NCBI RefSeq assembly: GCF_036231965.1
Contig: NZ_CP109499.1
Span: 5,394,001 to 5,458,000 of the forward strand
DNA length: 64,000 nucleotides
Source of the DNA: Streptomyces sp. NBC_01428
GTDB taxonomy: Bacteria; Actinomycetota; Actinomycetes; Streptomycetales; Streptomycetaceae
Direction: 5' to 3'
The position numbers and the translations under genes were made by a program. The notes beneath the pieces were generated by a model that had not been told where the DNA came from, did not search any database, and worked only from the letters and a program-made list of their open reading frames with translations. This document shows positions 24,530 to 35,549 of this stretch, piece by piece (position 1 is the first letter of the stretch; every line of letters starts with the position of its first letter).

Positions 24530-25491
24530 GTGGGAAGTACCTGGTCACCGGTGGAGCCGGCTATGTGGGCAGCGTGGTCGCCCGCCACCTGCTGGAAGCG
24601 GGCCACGAGGTCACCGTCCTCGACAACCTCTCGACGGGATTCCGCGAGGGCGTCCCCGCCGGCGCCGCCTTCGTCGAGGGCGACATCCGCGACGCCGCCA
24701 AGTGGCTGGACTCCTCGTACGACGCCGTCCTGCACTTCGCCGCGTTCTCCCAGGTCGGCGAGTCCGTGGTGAAGCCCGAGAAGTACTGGGACAACAACGT
24801 CGGCGGCACCATGGCGCTGCTCGCCGCGATGCGCGACGCCGGCGTGCGCCGACTCGTCTTCTCCTCCACCGCCGCGACCTACGGCGAGCCGGAGACCACC
24901 CCCATCGTCGAGTCCGCCCCGACCCGCCCGACCAACCCCTACGGCGCCTCCAAGCTCGCCGTCGACCACATGATCACCGGCGAGGCCGCCGCCCACGGAC
25001 TGGCCGCGGTCTCCCTGCGGTACTTCAACGTGGCCGGCGCCTACGGCGACAGCGGCGAGCGGCACGACCCCGAGTCGCACCTCATCCCGCTCGTCCTCCA
25101 GGTCGCCCAGGGCCGCCGCGACGCCATCTCCGTCTACGGCGACGACTACCCGACCCCGGACGGCACCTGCATCCGCGACTACATCCACGTCGCGGACCTC
25201 GCCGAGGCGCACCTGCTCGCGGTCGCCGCCGCCGCGCCCGGCGAGCACCTGATCTGCAACCTCGGCAACGGCAACGGCTTCTCCGTCCGCGAGGTCGTCG
25301 AGACCGTGCGCCAGGTGACCGGACACCCGATCCCCGAGGTCGTGGCACCGCGCCGCGGCGGCGACCCGGCGGTGCTCGTCGCCTCCGCGGACACCGCCCG
25401 CGAGCGGCTCGGCTGGAACCCGTCCCGCGCGGATCTCGCGGGCATCGTCGCGGACGCGTGGGAGTTCGCACAGAACGTAGCGAAGGGATAG
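24526..25491 (+). CDS. galE: UDP-glucose 4-epimerase
   Basis: A 321-residue SDR epimerase that interconverts UDP-galactose and UDP-glucose with bound NAD. GGAGYVGSVVARHLL is the NAD loop. FSSTAATYGEP and NPYGASKLAVDHM give the catalytic S/T and Y-x-x-x-K. VYGDDYPTPDGTCIRDYIHV is diagnostic of GalE. ATG 24526 overlaps the galT stop, so translation is coupled. Confidence 0.96.
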   Translation: MSGKYLVTGGAGYVGSVVARHLLEAGHEVTVLDNLSTGFREGVPAGAAFVEGDIRDAAKWLDSSYDAVLHFAAFSQVGESVVKPEKYWDNNVGGTMALLAAMRDAGVRRLVFSSTAATYGEPETTPIVESAPTRPTNPYGASKLAVDHMITGEAAAHGLAAVSLRYFNVAGAYGDSGERHDPESHLIPLVLQVAQGRRDAISVYGDDYPTPDGTCIRDYIHVADLAEAHLLAVAAAAPGEHLICNLGNGNGFSVREVVETVRQVTGHPIPEVVAPRRGGDPAVLVASADTARERLGWNPSRADLAGIVADAWEFAQNVAKG

Positions 25492-25494
25492 CAG

Positions 25495-26646
25495 GTGGAG
25501 CAGGTGGGGGTACGTGAGGGCTTCGAGGAGCTGTACGGTGCCGCGCCCGAGGGCGTCTGGGCGGCACCGGGCCGCGTCAACCTGATCGGCGAGTACACGG
25601 ACTTCAACGAGGGGTTCGTGATGCCGCTCGCGCTGCCGCACACGGCGGTCGCGGCGGTCTCCCGCCGCTCCGACGGGGTGCTGCGGCTCGACTCGGCGGA
25701 CATCGACGGGCCCGTCGTCGAGCTGCGGGTCGACGAACTCGTGCCCCGCTCGGACACCGGCTGGGCCGCGTACCCGGCGGGCGTCGTGTGGGCGCTGCGC
25801 GAGGCCGGCCACCCGGTCGGCGGCGCGGACATCCACCTCGCCTCCACGGTCCCCACCGGCGCCGGCCTGTCCTCCTCGGCCGCCCTGGAGGTCGTCACGG
25901 CCGTCGCCCTCGACGAGCTGTACGGCCTCGGCCTGACCCGCCCCGAACTGGCCCGTGTCGCGCAGCGCGCCGAGAACGACTTCGTCGGCGTGCCGTGCGG
26001 GGTCATGGACCAGACCGCGTCGGCGTGCTGCACCGAGGGCCACGCCCTGCACCTCGACTGCCGGGACCTGTCGATCCGCCAGGTCCCCTTCGACCTCGCC
26101 GCCCAGGGGCTCGAACTCCTCGTCGTCGACACCCGCGTCAAGCACGCGCTGGGCGACGGGGCGTACGCCGAGCGCCGGGAGGGATGCGAGGAGGGGGCCC
26201 GTCAGCTGGGCGTCTCCCATCTGCGGGACGTTCCCTTCGACGGGCTCGACGCGGCACTCGCGCGGCTCTCCGACGAGCGGGTGCGCCGCTATGTCCGGCA
26301 CGTCGTCTCCGACGACCACCGGGTGGAGCGGGTCATCACGCTGCTCGACGCCGGTGATGTCCGCGCCATCGGGCTCGTCCTGACGGACGGTCACCACTCG
26401 CTCCGCGACGACCTGCGGATCTCCTGCCCCGAACTGGATCTCGCCGTCTCGGCGGCCAACTCGGCGGGGGCGCTCGGGGCGCGGATGACCGGGGGCGGTT
26501 TCGGGGGGTCCGCGATCGTGCTGCTCGAATCCACCGACGTGGACTCCGTCAGCAAGGCGATCGCGGAGGCGTTCCTGTCCGCGGGCTTCACCGCCCCGCG
26601 CATCTTCCCGGCCGTTCCCTCGGCGGGGGCCCGGCGGATCGGCTGA
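25495..26646 (+). CDS. galK: Galactokinase
   Basis: A 383-residue GHMP kinase phosphorylating galactose at C1. APGRVNLIGEYTDFNEGFV is the galactokinase signature; members more often read GEHTD. PTGAGLSSSAALEV is the ATP loop and TGGGFGGS the C-terminal GHMP motif. GTG 25495 follows GAAGGGA at 6 bases and sits 3 bases after the galE stop. An in-frame GTG at 25504 is less well placed. Confidence 0.95.
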   Translation: MEQVGVREGFEELYGAAPEGVWAAPGRVNLIGEYTDFNEGFVMPLALPHTAVAAVSRRSDGVLRLDSADIDGPVVELRVDELVPRSDTGWAAYPAGVVWALREAGHPVGGADIHLASTVPTGAGLSSSAALEVVTAVALDELYGLGLTRPELARVAQRAENDFVGVPCGVMDQTASACCTEGHALHLDCRDLSIRQVPFDLAAQGLELLVVDTRVKHALGDGAYAERREGCEEGARQLGVSHLRDVPFDGLDAALARLSDERVRRYVRHVVSDDHRVERVITLLDAGDVRAIGLVLTDGHHSLRDDLRISCPELDLAVSAANSAGALGARMTGGGFGGSAIVLLESTDVDSVSKAIAEAFLSAGFTAPRIFPAVPSAGARRIG

Positions 26647-26692
26647 ACCCCCGTCCCGTACCCGGGGACTCCGCCCCCGGACCCCCGGCTCC

Positions 26693-27166
26693 TCAATCGC
26701 CGGAGGGGCCGAACCCCTTCCAGCGCTTCGTCAACGTGTACTCCGTGATTCCCGGGGGGTAGTCGGGGATCACGGAGACCACCTCGTAGCCCTGTTTGCG
26801 GTAGAAGTCGGGGGCCTGGAAGTCCCAGGTCTCCAGGCGGGCCGCGACGCAGCCGCGCCGCGCCGCCGCCCGTTCGGCGTCGGCGAGGAGCCGGCTGCCG
26901 AGACCGGTGCCGCGATGGCGGCCGTCGACCCACAGGTAGGTGACGTGGAGCCAGGTCGTCCACGTGTGCCCCACCAGCCCGCCGGCCAGGTCACCCGCGT
27001 CGTCCAGGGCCCACAGCTGGAGCGGACGCTGACGCTCGCCCGGGGTCCCGCGCAGCGCGCGCAGCACCGGGGACGCCGCCGTGTTGGTCTCCAGCAGGCG
27101 CCGACGGAGCAGTTCCCGACGCTCTTTGTCGTCTCCTGTCTCGATACGAAACATACGGCTCACCAT
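26693..27166 (-). CDS. GNAT family N-acetyltransferase
   Basis: A 157-residue GCN5-type acetyltransferase. VDGRHRGTGLGSRLLADAE is the acetyl-CoA loop (R/Q-x-x-G-x-G/A). WDFQAPDFYRKQGYEVV is the usual C-terminal strand and helix. The start at 27166 is uncertain; ATG 27154 (MFRIETGDDKERRELL) gives 153 residues. A long upstream open frame is not conserved-looking. The substrate is unknown. It converges on galK. Confidence 0.82.
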   Translation of the reverse strand: MVSRMFRIETGDDKERRELLRRRLLETNTAASPVLRALRGTPGERQRPLQLWALDDAGDLAGGLVGHTWTTWLHVTYLWVDGRHRGTGLGSRLLADAERAAARRGCVAARLETWDFQAPDFYRKQGYEVVSVIPDYPPGITEYTLTKRWKGFGPSGD

Positions 27167-27275
27167 AAACGCGCTGGCCAACCAGTTCTGCAAATTGCCT
27201 TCCGCTCCCCGCCCCCGCCCGTACCCTGATGAGCAGTACCGGTGGGGGCCGGTGCTGATCAGGGGGCGAGACAGT

Positions 27276-27390
27276 CGGGTACGACGCCCGAAGTGGGGGT
27301 AGCACTTCCAGCACGGCGGCGGCCGTGCGGCTGCGGCACCCCGCTTCCGGGTCGCAAGCTGGCTCGGGAACACTTCGGGCGCCGTACCCG
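27276..27390 (+). repeat. Long inverted repeat in the leader of the NarL-type regulator
   Basis: Twenty bases at 27276-27295 pair with 27371-27390 with one mismatch, enclosing 75 bases that hold a further GCACGG/CCGTGC pair. The right arm ends 31 bases before the start codon of the regulator. The structure could fold in RNA as a leader or attenuator, or in DNA as a paired operator. Confidence 0.6.
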
Positions 27391-27421
27391 TACCGACCGT
27401 CCCCCGACAGTGGGGGTTTCA

Positions 27422-28189
27422 GTGGTTCGCATCCGAGTACTGGTCGTCGACGATCACCGCATCTTCGCCGAGTCGCTCGCCGCAGCTCTCGCGGCCGAGC
27501 CCGATGTCGACGTGTCCGCGGCAGGCAGCGGGCCCGCCGCGCTGCGCTGCCTGGAACGCGCCGCGGCCGAGGGGCGCCGTTTCGACGTGCTGCTCGTCGA
27601 CGCCGATCTGGGCGGCAATCTGCCCGGCATGCGCCCGGCGGTACCCGTCCAGGAGAGCAACGAGGACGGCCTGGTGGACGGCATCTCGCTGGTCGCCGGC
27701 GTGCGCACCGGGCAGCCGGGCGTCCGCATGGTCGTCCTGGCCGAGAAGGACGACCCGCGCCGCGCCGCGCTCGCCCTGCAGGCCGGCGCCTCCGGCTGGG
27801 TCGCCAAGGACTGCTCGCTGTCGCGGCTGCTCACCGTCATACGGGGTGTCCTGCGGGACGAGACGCATCTGCCGCCCGCCCTGCTCACCGGGGTGCTGCG
27901 GGAGCTGACCGCCGCGCGCAAGCACCGCACCGAGAGCGAACGGCTCGTGGAGTCGCTGACGCCCCGTGAGCGCGAGGTGCTGCGCTGCATGGTGGCGGGG
28001 CTCGGCCGCAAGGCCGTGGCGGAGCGGCTGTTCCTCTCCCCGCACACCGTCCGCACCCATATGCAGAACGTGCTCGGGAAGCTCGGCGTGCACTCGACCC
28101 TCGCCGCCGTGGCCCTCGCCCGGCGCGCCGGGGTCGGACCCGTCGACCTAACCGGGGATGTTGTCGAACGGGGCGGTCAACTGGCGTAG
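27422..28189 (+). CDS. NarL/LuxR-type response regulator
   Basis: A 255-residue regulator starting at GTG 27422 (VVRIRVLVVDDH). The receiver has the acidic pair VDDH, an apparent phospho-acceptor in LLVDADLGG and the Lys in GWVAKD, so it looks functional. It also carries an insertion after the acceptor (NLPGMRPAVPVQESNEDGLVDG) before the fourth strand. The LuxR HTH is complete: LTPREREVLRCMVAGLGRK, SPHTVRTHMQNVLGKLGVH. No kinase is adjacent. Its 3' end overlaps the MarR gene by 42 bases in convergent orientation. Confidence 0.88.
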   Translation: MVRIRVLVVDDHRIFAESLAAALAAEPDVDVSAAGSGPAALRCLERAAAEGRRFDVLLVDADLGGNLPGMRPAVPVQESNEDGLVDGISLVAGVRTGQPGVRMVVLAEKDDPRRAALALQAGASGWVAKDCSLSRLLTVIRGVLRDETHLPPALLTGVLRELTAARKHRTESERLVESLTPREREVLRCMVAGLGRKAVAERLFLSPHTVRTHMQNVLGKLGVHSTLAAVALARRAGVGPVDLTGDVVERGGQLA

Positions 28190-28645
28190 CAGCCCGGCCA
28201 GTTCACCGCGCTGCCCGCGGCTCAGCTCCGCGAGGATCGCCCGCTCCTGTTCGAGCAGCCCGGCCAGCGCCTGGTCGGCGCGGTCGCGGCCCTCCTCGGT
28301 CAGCCGGACGAGCACGCCCCGGCGGTCGCTCGGGTCCGGGAGGCGCTCCACCAGGTCCTTCTTCGTCAGGCGGTCGATGCGGTTCGTCATCGTGCCCGAC
28401 GTGACCAGCGTCTGGGTGAGGAGCTGTCCTGGGGAGAGCTGATACGGGGATCCCGCGCGCCGCAGCGCCGTCAGGACGTCGAACTCCCAGGGCTCCAGAC
28501 TGTGCTCGGAGAACGCCAGCCGGCGGGCGCGGTCCAGGTGCCGGGCGAGCCTGCTCACCCGGCTCAGTACCTCCAGCGGTTCCACGTCGAGGTCCGGGCG
28601 CTCCCGGCGCCACGCAGCGACCAGCCGATCGACCTCGTCCTCCAT
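28148..28645 (-). CDS. MarR family transcriptional regulator
   Basis: A 165-residue winged-helix repressor. LEPWEFDVLTALRRAG, LLTQTLVTSGTMTNRIDRL and LVERLPDPSDRRGVLVRLTEEG are the core and the D-x-R-x-x wing of MarR proteins. ATG 28645 (MEDEVDRLV) is chosen; the longer frame upstream lacks conservation. It is divergent from the methyltransferase-VOC pair with a repeated TCTTGA operator-like site between, so it probably represses both directions in response to a small molecule. Confidence 0.9.
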   Translation of the reverse strand: MEDEVDRLVAAWRRERPDLDVEPLEVLSRVSRLARHLDRARRLAFSEHSLEPWEFDVLTALRRAGSPYQLSPGQLLTQTLVTSGTMTNRIDRLTKKDLVERLPDPSDRRGVLVRLTEEGRDRADQALAGLLEQERAILAELSRGQRGELAGLLRQLTAPFDNIPG

Positions 28646-28674
28646 GACGATCAGTGTAGTGGTTGTGTCGACAT

Positions 28675-28712
28675 GAAGTCTCTTGATGTGGAGTCTCTTG
28701 ACGTCGAGATAC
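28675..28712. promoter_or_regulatory. Candidate MarR operator
   Basis: AGTCTCTTGA occurs at 28677-28686 and 28692-28701, 15 bases apart. The second copy opens an 18-base imperfect palindrome (28694-28711, TCTCTTGA-CG-TCGAGATA). The site lies between divergent marR and methyltransferase genes. Confidence 0.55.
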
Positions 28713-28805
28713 TTTGTGGGTGAGGCTGGACCGGCGGAACGACCGGCCCCGGGCAGCCCGTCCGGAGGCCCGCGACCGCTCCGCCGACCCGCGAGGAGAC
28801 CGCCC

Positions 28806-29618
28806 ATGGCAGCCACCCCCACCTGGGACCCCCACCAGTACCTGCGCCACGCCGCACACCGCGCCCGCCCCTTCGCCGACCTGCTCGCCCAGGTCACCGA
28901 GCTGCCCGCCGACCCCGCCCGCATCGCCGACCTCGGCTGCGGCCCCGGCAACGTCACCGTCCAGCTCGCCGAACGCTGGCCCACCGCCCACATCACCGGC
29001 TACGACAACTCCGCCGAGATGCTCGCCGAGGCCCAGGAGCACGCCGGACCCACCCCCGGCGGCGGCCGCCTCGACTTCACCCACGCCGACCTCACCGACT
29101 GGACACCCACCGAGACCTACGACCTCATCGCCTCCAACGCCGCCCTCCAATGGGTGCCAGGACACCTGGAAGCGCTCCCCGGCTGGCTCGACGCCCTCGC
29201 ACCCGGCGGCACCCTCGCCGTCCAGATGCCCGACAACATCGACGCGCCCCTGCACGTCCTCATGCGCGACCTCGCCGGCTCCGCCCGCTGGAAGACCCGC
29301 CTCACGGGCGTCCTGCGCGCCACCGACTCCGTCCACGACCCGCTCGTCTACCTGGACCGCCTCGAAGCCCTCGGCTGCACCACCGACATCTGGCAGACCA
29401 CCTACATGCAACTCCTGAACGGACCCGACGCCGTCCTCGACTGGGCCAAGGGCACCGGACTGCGGCCCCTCCTAACCACCCTCGCCGACGACCCCGAGGC
29501 CCGCGACAGCTTCCTCACCGCCTACCGCGACCTGCTGCGCGACGCCTACCCCGAGCAGTCCTACGGCACCGTCCTGCCGTTCCGCCGCCTCTTCGTCGTC
29601 GCCCGGAAGAAGAGCTGA
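28806..29618 (+). CDS. tam: Class I SAM methyltransferase, trans-aconitate 2-methyltransferase-like
   Basis: A 270-residue methyltransferase. WDPHQYLRHAAHRARPFADLL at the N-terminus and IADLGCGPGNVTVQLAERWP (SAM loop) closely resemble Tam, which methylates trans-aconitate. ITGYDNSAEML and LIASNAALQWVPGH are further family motifs. ATG 28806 follows GAGGAG at 7 bases. Its stop overlaps the VOC start (TGATG). True substrate is unproven; the MarR partner hints at induction by a small acid or toxicant. Confidence 0.85.
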   Translation: MAATPTWDPHQYLRHAAHRARPFADLLAQVTELPADPARIADLGCGPGNVTVQLAERWPTAHITGYDNSAEMLAEAQEHAGPTPGGGRLDFTHADLTDWTPTETYDLIASNAALQWVPGHLEALPGWLDALAPGGTLAVQMPDNIDAPLHVLMRDLAGSARWKTRLTGVLRATDSVHDPLVYLDRLEALGCTTDIWQTTYMQLLNGPDAVLDWAKGTGLRPLLTTLADDPEARDSFLTAYRDLLRDAYPEQSYGTVLPFRRLFVVARKKS

Positions 29619-30049
29619 TGCTCACCGCCGTCGACCACGTCCAGCTGGCCGCCCCGCCCGGCTCCGAGGACCGGCTGCGCGCCTACTACGTCCACGCCCT
29701 CGGGATGACCGAGACACCCAAGCCGCCCACCCTCGCCGCCCGCGGCGGCTGCTGGTTCCGGGCCGGAGCCGTCCAGCTCCACCTCGGCGTCGACACCGGC
29801 TTCCGGCCCGCCAAGAAGGCCCACCCCGGACTCCGCGTCACCGGCATCGACGCCTACGCCGCACGGATCGCCGCCACCGGGGCCCCCGTCACCTGGGACG
29901 ACGAACTGCCCGGCCACCGGCGCTTCTACTCCGAGGACCCCGTCGGCAACCGCCTCGAATTCCTCGAACCCCGCCCGGAAACCCTTCCGGGCGGGACCGC
30001 CACAGGGGAGCGGTCCCGCCCGGAAGAACACCCACAGATCCGGTCCTAG
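29618..30049 (+). CDS. VOC/glyoxalase-like protein
   Basis: A 143-residue vicinal-oxygen-chelate protein. LTAVDHVQLAAPPGSED, AYYVHALGMTE and FYSEDPVGNRLEFLEP match the glyoxalase/bleomycin-resistance fold. ATG 29618 overlaps the methyltransferase stop (TGATG). The last about 20 residues follow the usual family end (LEFLEPRPE) and are encoded by a 16-bp terminator-like hairpin, so the C-terminal tail may be an accidental extension. The stop shares CTAG with the convergent TetR stop. Confidence 0.83.
   Translation: MLTAVDHVQLAAPPGSEDRLRAYYVHALGMTETPKPPTLAARGGCWFRAGAVQLHLGVDTGFRPAKKAHPGLRVTGIDAYAARIAATGAPVTWDDELPGHRRFYSEDPVGNRLEFLEPRPETLPGGTATGERSRPEEHPQIRS
29985..30025 (+). terminator. Terminator-like hairpin inside the VOC coding end
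   Basis: A perfect 16-bp stem (29985-30000 with 30010-30025) with a 9-base loop lies inside the last 65 bases of the VOC frame. It would serve the convergent TetR end and the methyltransferase-VOC operon. Confidence 0.65.
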
Positions 30050-30726
30050 GCCTTGCGGTGCCCGATCAGCCGGGGCTTCGGCTCCAGACCGTCCAGACCG
30101 TGCCAGGCCAGATTCACCAGATGCGCCGCCACCTCCGCCTTGCGGGGCTTGCGGACGTCCAGCCACCACTGACCCGTCAACGCCACCATGCCCACCAGGG
30201 CCTGCGCGTACAGCGGAGCCAGCTTCGAATCGAAACCGCGACTCTTGAACTCGCGGCCCAGAATGTCCTCCACCTGAGTGGCGATGTCCGAGATCAGCGA
30301 CGCGAACGAACCCGTCGACTGCGGGATCGGGGAGTCACGGACCAGGATCCGGAAACCGTCCGTGTACTCCTCGATGTAGTCCAGCAGCGCGAAAGCCGCC
30401 TGCTCGCACAACTCCCGCGGATGCCCCGCCGTCAGCGAACTCGTCACCATGTCCAGCAGCCGGCGCATCTCCCGGTCCACCACCACCGCGTAGAGGCCCT
30501 CCTTGCCGCCGAAGTGCTCGTACACCACCGGCTTGGACACCCCGGCCTTCGCCGCGATCTCCTCCACCGACGTGCCCTCGAACCCCTTCGCCGCGAACAA
30601 GGTGCGGCCGATCTCCAGCAACTGCTGACGACGCTCCGCGCCCGTCATCCGGGTACGGCGCGCACGCCGCGGCTTCTCGTTGCTGCCTGAGGTGCTGCTG
30701 GAGTCGGTCGCCACGCCGTCAATCAT
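30046..30726 (-). CDS. TetR family regulator of the desaturase operon
   Basis: A 226-residue regulator. RQQLLEIGRTLFAAKGFEGTSVEEIAAKAGVSKPVVYEHFGGKEGLYAVVV is an intact TetR HTH. The C-terminal part (LLDYIEEYTDGFRILVRDS, FDSKLAPLYAQALVGM) resembles regulators of lipid genes. ATG 30726 overlaps the desaturase stop by ATGA. It probably represses the desaturase by sensing acyl chains, as DesT-type proteins do elsewhere; this is inference. The N-terminal 25 residues are disordered. Confidence 0.88.
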   Translation of the reverse strand: MIDGVATDSSSTSGSNEKPRRARRTRMTGAERRQQLLEIGRTLFAAKGFEGTSVEEIAAKAGVSKPVVYEHFGGKEGLYAVVVDREMRRLLDMVTSSLTAGHPRELCEQAAFALLDYIEEYTDGFRILVRDSPIPQSTGSFASLISDIATQVEDILGREFKSRGFDSKLAPLYAQALVGMVALTGQWWLDVRKPRKAEVAAHLVNLAWHGLDGLEPKPRLIGHRKA

Positions 30727-31736
30727 GCCGCTTCAGCGGATTCCGTCGTGCGCCGGGAGCCGTTCCCCTCGCCGCTCCGGCGGGAATCGAGCCGCGAGCG
30801 CGACGGCCACCGCACGTCGTACGCCCAGCCGAGCTGCTCGCACCAGCGGATGATCCGCGCCGACGAGTCGATCTGGCCACGGTCCACACCGTGCCGCGCC
30901 GACGTCGGGTCCGCATGGTGCAGGTTGTGCCAGGACTCACCGCACGACAGCACCGCCAGCCACCACACGTTCCCCGAACGGTCACGCGACTTGAACGGCC
31001 GCTTGCCCACCGCGTGACAGATCGAGTTGATCGACCACGTCACATGGTGCAGCAGCGCCACCCGCACCAAAGACCCCCAGAAGAACCCGGTGAACGCACC
31101 CCACCAGGACATCGTCACCAGACCGCCGATCAGCGCCGGCAACGCCAGCGACAACAGCGTCCAGAACAGGAACTGCCGCGAGATCGCCCGGATCACCGGG
31201 TCCTTCACCAGATCCGGCGCGTACTTCTCCTGCGGCGTCCGCTCCTCGTCGAACATCCAGCCGATGTGCGCCCACCACAGGCCCTTCAGCAGCGCCGGCA
31301 CCGTCTCGCCGTACTTCCACGGCGAATGCGGGTCACCCTCCGCGTCCGAGAACTTGTGGTGCTTGCGATGGTCGGCCACCCAGCGCACCACCGGCCCCTC
31401 GACCGCCATCGAACCCGCGATCGCGATCGCGATCCGCAGCGGCTGCTTCGCCTTGAAGGAGCCATGCGTGAAGTAACGGTGGTAGCCGATCGTGACGCCG
31501 TGGCATCCCAGGTAGTAGAAGAACACCAGCAGGCCGAGATCCAGCCAGCTCACCCCCCACCCCCAGACCAGCGGCACCGCCGCGAGCAGCGCGACGAACG
31601 GAACGGCGATGAACAGAAGAAGAGTGAGCTGTTCGAGCGACCCCTTCCTCTCACCGCCCAGCGTCGCGGCCGGAAGCCGGTTGCCGTCGCCGTCCGCCCC
31701 CGGGGCGTCGTCGATCACATCGGAACTCGTGGTCAT
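30723..31736 (-). CDS. Acyl-CoA/fatty acid desaturase
   Basis: A 337-residue membrane di-iron desaturase. The three histidine boxes are HRYFTH (in GYHRYFTHG), HRKHH (in ADHRKHHKFSD) and HNLHH (in SWHNLHHADP). Four membrane spans surround them. These are marks of a membrane delta-9-type desaturase that introduces double bonds into acyl chains. ATG 31736 (MTTSSDVIDD) follows AGGGGAC; the longer frame is non-conserved. The downstream TetR gene overlaps by ATGA. Confidence 0.92.
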   Translation of the reverse strand: MTTSSDVIDDAPGADGDGNRLPAATLGGERKGSLEQLTLLLFIAVPFVALLAAVPLVWGWGVSWLDLGLLVFFYYLGCHGVTIGYHRYFTHGSFKAKQPLRIAIAIAGSMAVEGPVVRWVADHRKHHKFSDAEGDPHSPWKYGETVPALLKGLWWAHIGWMFDEERTPQEKYAPDLVKDPVIRAISRQFLFWTLLSLALPALIGGLVTMSWWGAFTGFFWGSLVRVALLHHVTWSINSICHAVGKRPFKSRDRSGNVWWLAVLSCGESWHNLHHADPTSARHGVDRGQIDSSARIIRWCEQLGWAYDVRWPSRSRLDSRRSGEGNGSRRTTESAEAA

Positions 31737-32086
31737 GGGCGTCCCCTGTGGGGTTCGAAGGAGAGGAAGGGCGGGGAAGAGAGTCCGGGTGCGGCCCCCA
31801 TGGTTCACCCGTCGAACGACGGGAGACCCTACGGGTCCGTAACCTACGGCGTCGTAAGTATGTCAGCGCGTAGCCCGGCGGCAAGAGCCCGACAGCCTGC
31901 GCGTCCTGATGGACACCTATCCTTGGAGTCGGTCGGACAGCGCGGTCCGTTCTGATTTCTTCCCGGATGCCTCCTCGCCGAGCGGCACCCGCCGCGCGGT
32001 CGAACACCCGGGTTCCCTCCCAGCCGAGCTTCAGACGAGATTCCCCACTCTTCAGACGAGCTTCAACACTGCAAGGAGCCGCACCT
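31737..32086. promoter_or_regulatory. Divergent promoter region of desaturase and ppc
   Basis: This 350-base gap has no gene. Near 31832-31862 there are TACGG/CGTA inverted elements (for example TACGGCGTCGTA at 31846-31857) that could bind the TetR protein. Just upstream of ppc, CTTCAGACGAG occurs at 32029-32039 and 32050-32060, 21 bases apart, with a third partial copy (CTTCAACAC) at 32061. Confidence 0.45.
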
Positions 32087-34819
<2,733 letters not shown>

Positions 34820-34857
34820 GCCCACCCTCCGCCGGGGCGCCACAGCCCGACGGAACA

Positions 34858-34910
34858 CGAAGGCGCCCTCCCCGTCCGTCGCAACCGACCGGACAGAGAG
34901 GGCGCCTTCG
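34858..34910 (+). terminator. Terminator of ppc
   Basis: A 13-bp stem (34858-34870 with 34898-34910) encloses an inner GTCCG/CGGAC pair. It lies 40 bases after the ppc stop and before the convergent membrane gene. Confidence 0.75.
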
Positions 34911-34952
34911 GCGTCCGATGAAAGAGAAGAGCCCCGACCCCGGAGCGGACGG

Positions 34953-35450
34953 CTACAGCGCCACGAACGCGGCCGTCAGCAGCGCAAGCCCCGCACCCGC
35001 CATCACCCACGCCACCCGCGTCAGCCGCAGCCCGCCCGCCACCACCACCGACGCCAGCAACAACGCACCGGCCAGCGGCGACCACGCGTACAGCAGACCG
35101 GCCGGACCGCTGCGGACCACCTCGTCACTGTCCGGTTTCACCGTCACCGTGTACGTCCGGCCCTTCCGCACCGCCGGCTCCTGGCCGATGCTCACCCGGT
35201 CCCGCGCCCGGTACCCCGGCGAGGACGGCGTGAACGGCCCCCAGCACGTCCCGTCCGCACACGACACCACCGCCAGCGTGCCCCGCTCCCGGCCCTTGCC
35301 CAGCATCACGTGCTGAGCGGTGCCCCACGAGGCCCAGACACCCGCGACCAGAATGAGCAGCGTGACCGCGCCCATCGCCGCGAGCCGCCCGAAACGCAGC
35401 GCCGCGTGGGCGCTCTGACGGGAGGTGACAGCAGGCATGGCGGGGATCAT
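34953..35450 (-). CDS. Three-span membrane protein of unknown function
   Basis: A 165-residue protein. A first span (AAMGAVTLLILVAGVWASW) precedes an extracellular loop of about 75 residues with two Cys (SCADGTCWG), then two more spans (LLYAWSPLAGALLLASVVVAGGL and WVMAGAGLALLTAAFVAL). The loop ends in YTVTVKPDSDEVV. I see no known catalytic motif. The start may instead be the ATG at 35438. It is convergent with ppc and followed upstream by pth on the same strand. Confidence 0.7.
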   Translation of the reverse strand: MIPAMPAVTSRQSAHAALRFGRLAAMGAVTLLILVAGVWASWGTAQHVMLGKGRERGTLAVVSCADGTCWGPFTPSSPGYRARDRVSIGQEPAVRKGRTYTVTVKPDSDEVVRSGPAGLLYAWSPLAGALLLASVVVAGGLRLTRVAWVMAGAGLALLTAAFVAL

Positions 35451-35549
35451 TGGCCATGGCTGAGCGCTCGGTCAACTCCGGCAGGGACAAGTCCCCCGTT
35501 GTACCCGCACAACGACCGCCTCCGAGCCACCCGGGCACCCCACCCGACC

